Assembly: GCF_014649695.1 (NCBI RefSeq)
Contig: NZ_BMTN01000006.1
Coordinates: forward strand, 248,001-312,000
Source of the DNA: Streptomyces kurssanovii
GTDB taxonomy: Bacteria > Actinomycetota > Actinomycetes > Streptomycetales > Streptomycetaceae
Direction of reading: 5' to 3'
Length of the DNA: 64,000 bases
Shown here: piece by piece, positions 62,328 to 64,000 of the stretch
How positions within the stretch are numbered: position 1 is the stretch's first letter
Layout: each line of letters opens with the position of its first letter
Made by a program: the position numbers and the translations under genes
The notes under the pieces: generated by a model
Told to the model about the DNA's origin: nothing
Database searches by the model: none
What the model saw: only the letters and a program-made list of their open reading frames with translations

Positions 62328-63224
62328 TCACACCGGCGGTCCGGAGAGATATGTCCCGTCGTCGTCGTAGGGCCACGCATTGGAGACGCAGCCCTTCAGG
62401 CCCTTGATCTGCTGCATCATCACCGGGGCGGGTTCGCCCGGGCCGGGGCAGCCCATGTGCTGCCGGATGCCGATCTCGTGCCCGACCTCGTGGTTGATGA
62501 TCAGATGCCGGTATTCGGCGGGTGTGCCGGCGAACGTCGGGGAGCCCAGCAGCCAGCGCCGCAGGTTCACCACGACCCCCTCGGTGGTCTCGCAGTTCAG
62601 CTCACCACGGGTGTTCAGACCCACGGCGAGGCAGAGCTTGTCCGCGGTCGCCGGTGTGGCGATCCTGATCACGAAGTCGGCGTTCGACGACACCAGCTGG
62701 AAGCGGCCGCGGCCGTTCGCGGCCCAGCCGCGCGGATGGGCCAGGATCTGCTGGATCTCGGCGGCCGCCTGCTGGGCGGACACGTCGATACCGTCCTCGA
62801 CCTCCACCTTGTAGCGGCGCAGTGTGCCGGTGCCGGCCGCCGACCCGGACGCCTGCGCGACGGTGAACGTGCCCGGCCCCGACGCCGGCACGCTCGGCGG
62901 CTCGCTCTTGGCCGAGGGAGAAGGCGACGGTTTCGCCTTCGGCTTCGGCTTCGGCGAGCTACCGGCGCTGCGCGACGGCGACGGTGACGCCGACGGCTCG
63001 GGTGCGGGGTCCTTCGACATCAGCGGCGCGACGTCGGTCCCGTCGGCCGCCTCGGCGGGAGGCGGCCCGCCTCTCCAGTGCGCGAAAGCGGCACCGGCGC
63101 CCACCGACATGAGGGCGAGGCAGACGCCCAGCAGAAGTATCGGTCCGGTCGGACGGCGTCGGCCCGTGTTCCGGCGGCTCCGTCTGCGGCTGCGCCCGTT
63201 GCGGGCGGCGGCACGCTGGCCCAA
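62328..63224 (-). CDS. DUF3152 protein, secreted metalloprotease-like
   Basis: A 298-aa protein. TTG 63224 (LGQRAAARNGRSRR) is preferred since AGGGGAGA lies eight bases upstream; a GTG at 63284 has no RBS. After a very basic head there is a signal-anchor (about 28-47, GPILLLGVCLALMSVGAGAA) and a Pro/Ser/Lys linker. The DUF3152 domain includes NHEVGHEIGIRQHMGCPGPG, a HExxH motif with Gly and a further His at spacing HExxHxxGxxxH, one residue longer than in metzincins. Cys residues near the end could form disulfides. It is probably an extracytoplasmic zinc protease; activity is not proven. Confidence 0.75.
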   Translation of the reverse strand: MGQRAAARNGRSRRRSRRNTGRRRPTGPILLLGVCLALMSVGAGAAFAHWRGGPPPAEAADGTDVAPLMSKDPAPEPSASPSPSRSAGSSPKPKPKAKPSPSPSAKSEPPSVPASGPGTFTVAQASGSAAGTGTLRRYKVEVEDGIDVSAQQAAAEIQQILAHPRGWAANGRGRFQLVSSNADFVIRIATPATADKLCLAVGLNTRGELNCETTEGVVVNLRRWLLGSPTFAGTPAEYRHLIINHEVGHEIGIRQHMGCPGPGEPAPVMMQQIKGLKGCVSNAWPYDDDGTYLSGPPV

Positions 63225-63407
63225 GACAGATCTCTCCCCTGGTTCGGCCGGTGTTGGGGGGAGAGGAAGGTGGGGGCCTCTCACCGGCTGTGATCCGCGA
63301 ATCGGCAGTGTGTGCGATCGTACCGGCCGCGGGCCGGCGACCCTGCTTCAAGGTCGCCGGCCCCCGGACCCGGTCGCGGCAGGGGGCATGCCCCCTGCCG
63401 CGACGGT

Positions 63408-63821
63408 TCAGCCCAGCGTCTCCGCGGCGGTCTGTGAGGAGTCGCGCAGGAACGTCGTGCAGCGCTCGTGCTCCTCCTTCTCGCCGATCGCACCGGCGGC
63501 ACGGGCCAGCGCGTTCAGCGCGCGCAGGAAGCCGCGGTTGGGCTCGTGCTCCCACGGCACCGGGCCGTGGCCCTTCCAGCCGTTGCGCCGCAGCGCGTCG
63601 AGGCCGCGGTGGTAGCCCGTGCGCGCGTAGGCGTACGACTCGACGACGCTGCCCCGCTCGAAGGCGTCGTCGGCCAGCTGCGCCCAGGCGAGCGAGCTGG
63701 TCGGGTACTGGGCCGCGACCTCGGCGGCGGGGGTACCGCCGGCCAGGAGCTCGCGCGGTCCGGGCTCGTCGGGCAGGTGGGTCGGGGGAGGCCCCCCGAG
63801 CAGGTTCTCGTGGATCGACAT
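63408..63821 (-). CDS. DUF3151 protein
   Basis: A 137-aa soluble helical protein from ATG 63821 (MSIHENLLGGPPPTHLPDEP). Family-typical stretches are SSLAWAQLADDAFERGSVVE, AYARTGYHRGLDALRRNGWK and NRGFLRALNALARAAGAIGE. The helical repeats resemble a TPR-like array. DUF3151 is an actinobacterial family without a known role. Confidence 0.9.
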   Translation of the reverse strand: MSIHENLLGGPPPTHLPDEPGPRELLAGGTPAAEVAAQYPTSSLAWAQLADDAFERGSVVESYAYARTGYHRGLDALRRNGWKGHGPVPWEHEPNRGFLRALNALARAAGAIGEKEEHERCTTFLRDSSQTAAETLG

Positions 63822-63898
63822 GGCCCCCAGTCTCACAGGTCGGGCCGTGTTCCGTGGCCACCGGCCGAAGGACGACCGCGACGCGGTCCGTGAGCGGG

Positions 63899-64000
63899 TC
63901 AGCGCTTCCGTGCCGCCTGCGGCTCGAGCGGCGGTGCGGTGACCCCGCAGCTGACCTTGCACTCCGGGTGGCACACGTCCGCGCCCTTCGGTGGAGTCCG
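63899..64000 (-). CDS. C-terminal part of a Cys-rich protein (partial)
   Basis: The last 33 codons of a minus-strand gene that continues beyond the window. It reads RTPPKGADVCHPECKVSCGV then TAPPLEPQAARKR and a TGA. The three cysteines and His in CHPECKVSC could bind a metal. The rest of the protein is unseen and no family is assigned. Confidence 0.6.
   Translation of the reverse strand, partial: RTPPKGADVCHPECKVSCGVTAPPLEPQAARKR

Overview
The window is high-GC actinobacterial chromosome, almost certainly Streptomyces. Codons are strongly G/C-ending, GTG starts are common and translational coupling through ATGA/GTGA overlaps is frequent. The order sigma factor - asd - ask - DUF5063 - recR - ybaB - SLATT - ... 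- purA looks like conserved Streptomyces core synteny. No rRNA, tRNA, CRISPR array or intact insertion sequence was seen.

Region 1 (1-12.5 kb) is a complete type IVb (Tad/Flp-like) pilus locus on the + strand: a SAF-type tail (partial), a TadZ/CpaE-like ATPase, the TadA motor, TadB and TadC membrane platforms, a 65-aa Flp-like pilin, two TadE-like pseudopilins, a TadG-like protein, a 1343-aa transmembrane LysM-BTAD regulator, a 27-aa coupled mini-ORF, a DUF2637 membrane protein and an A24 prepilin peptidase. The right border (12.5-13.8 kb) is eroded: sparse DNA, a short orphan membrane protein and the 3' relic of an ISL3-family transposase.

Region 2 (13.8-24 kb) holds a TerD protein, a PucR-type regulator and, facing away from it, a YqiJ-like membrane/OB protein, a flotillin (SPFH) protein and a 1653-aa ATPase. 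Regulator, membrane scaffold and giant ATPase look like one functional module, although a very strong hairpin separates the flotillin and ATPase genes.

Region 3 (24-36.8 kb) is mostly housekeeping: an S9 peptidase, SURF1, a SigE-family sigma factor with its coupled membrane partner, aspartate pathway genes (aspartokinase with a probable internal beta-subunit start, and an Asd whose catalytic cysteine is replaced by Asp), recR, ybaB, a SLATT protein, and a GntR regulator.

Region 4 (37-48 kb) contains a class-III aminotransferase, a MarR/PfpI pair with a double-dyad operator, three transmembrane Ser/Thr kinases, an alpha-lytic-type protease with a C-terminal membrane anchor and a frameshifted Tat-exported protein.

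Region 5 (48-64 kb) has purA, with a 24-bp copy of its 3' end 1.3 kb downstream, a degenerate diacylglycerol-kinase-like protein, a GbsR/MarR-controlled ABC exporter, a cytochrome P450, a LuxR-type two-component system, an NmrA-like oxidoreductase, the kynurenine pathway trio (formamidase candidate, kynureninase, tryptophan 2,3-dioxygenase), DUF3152 and DUF3151 proteins and a partial Cys-rich C-terminus at the window edge.
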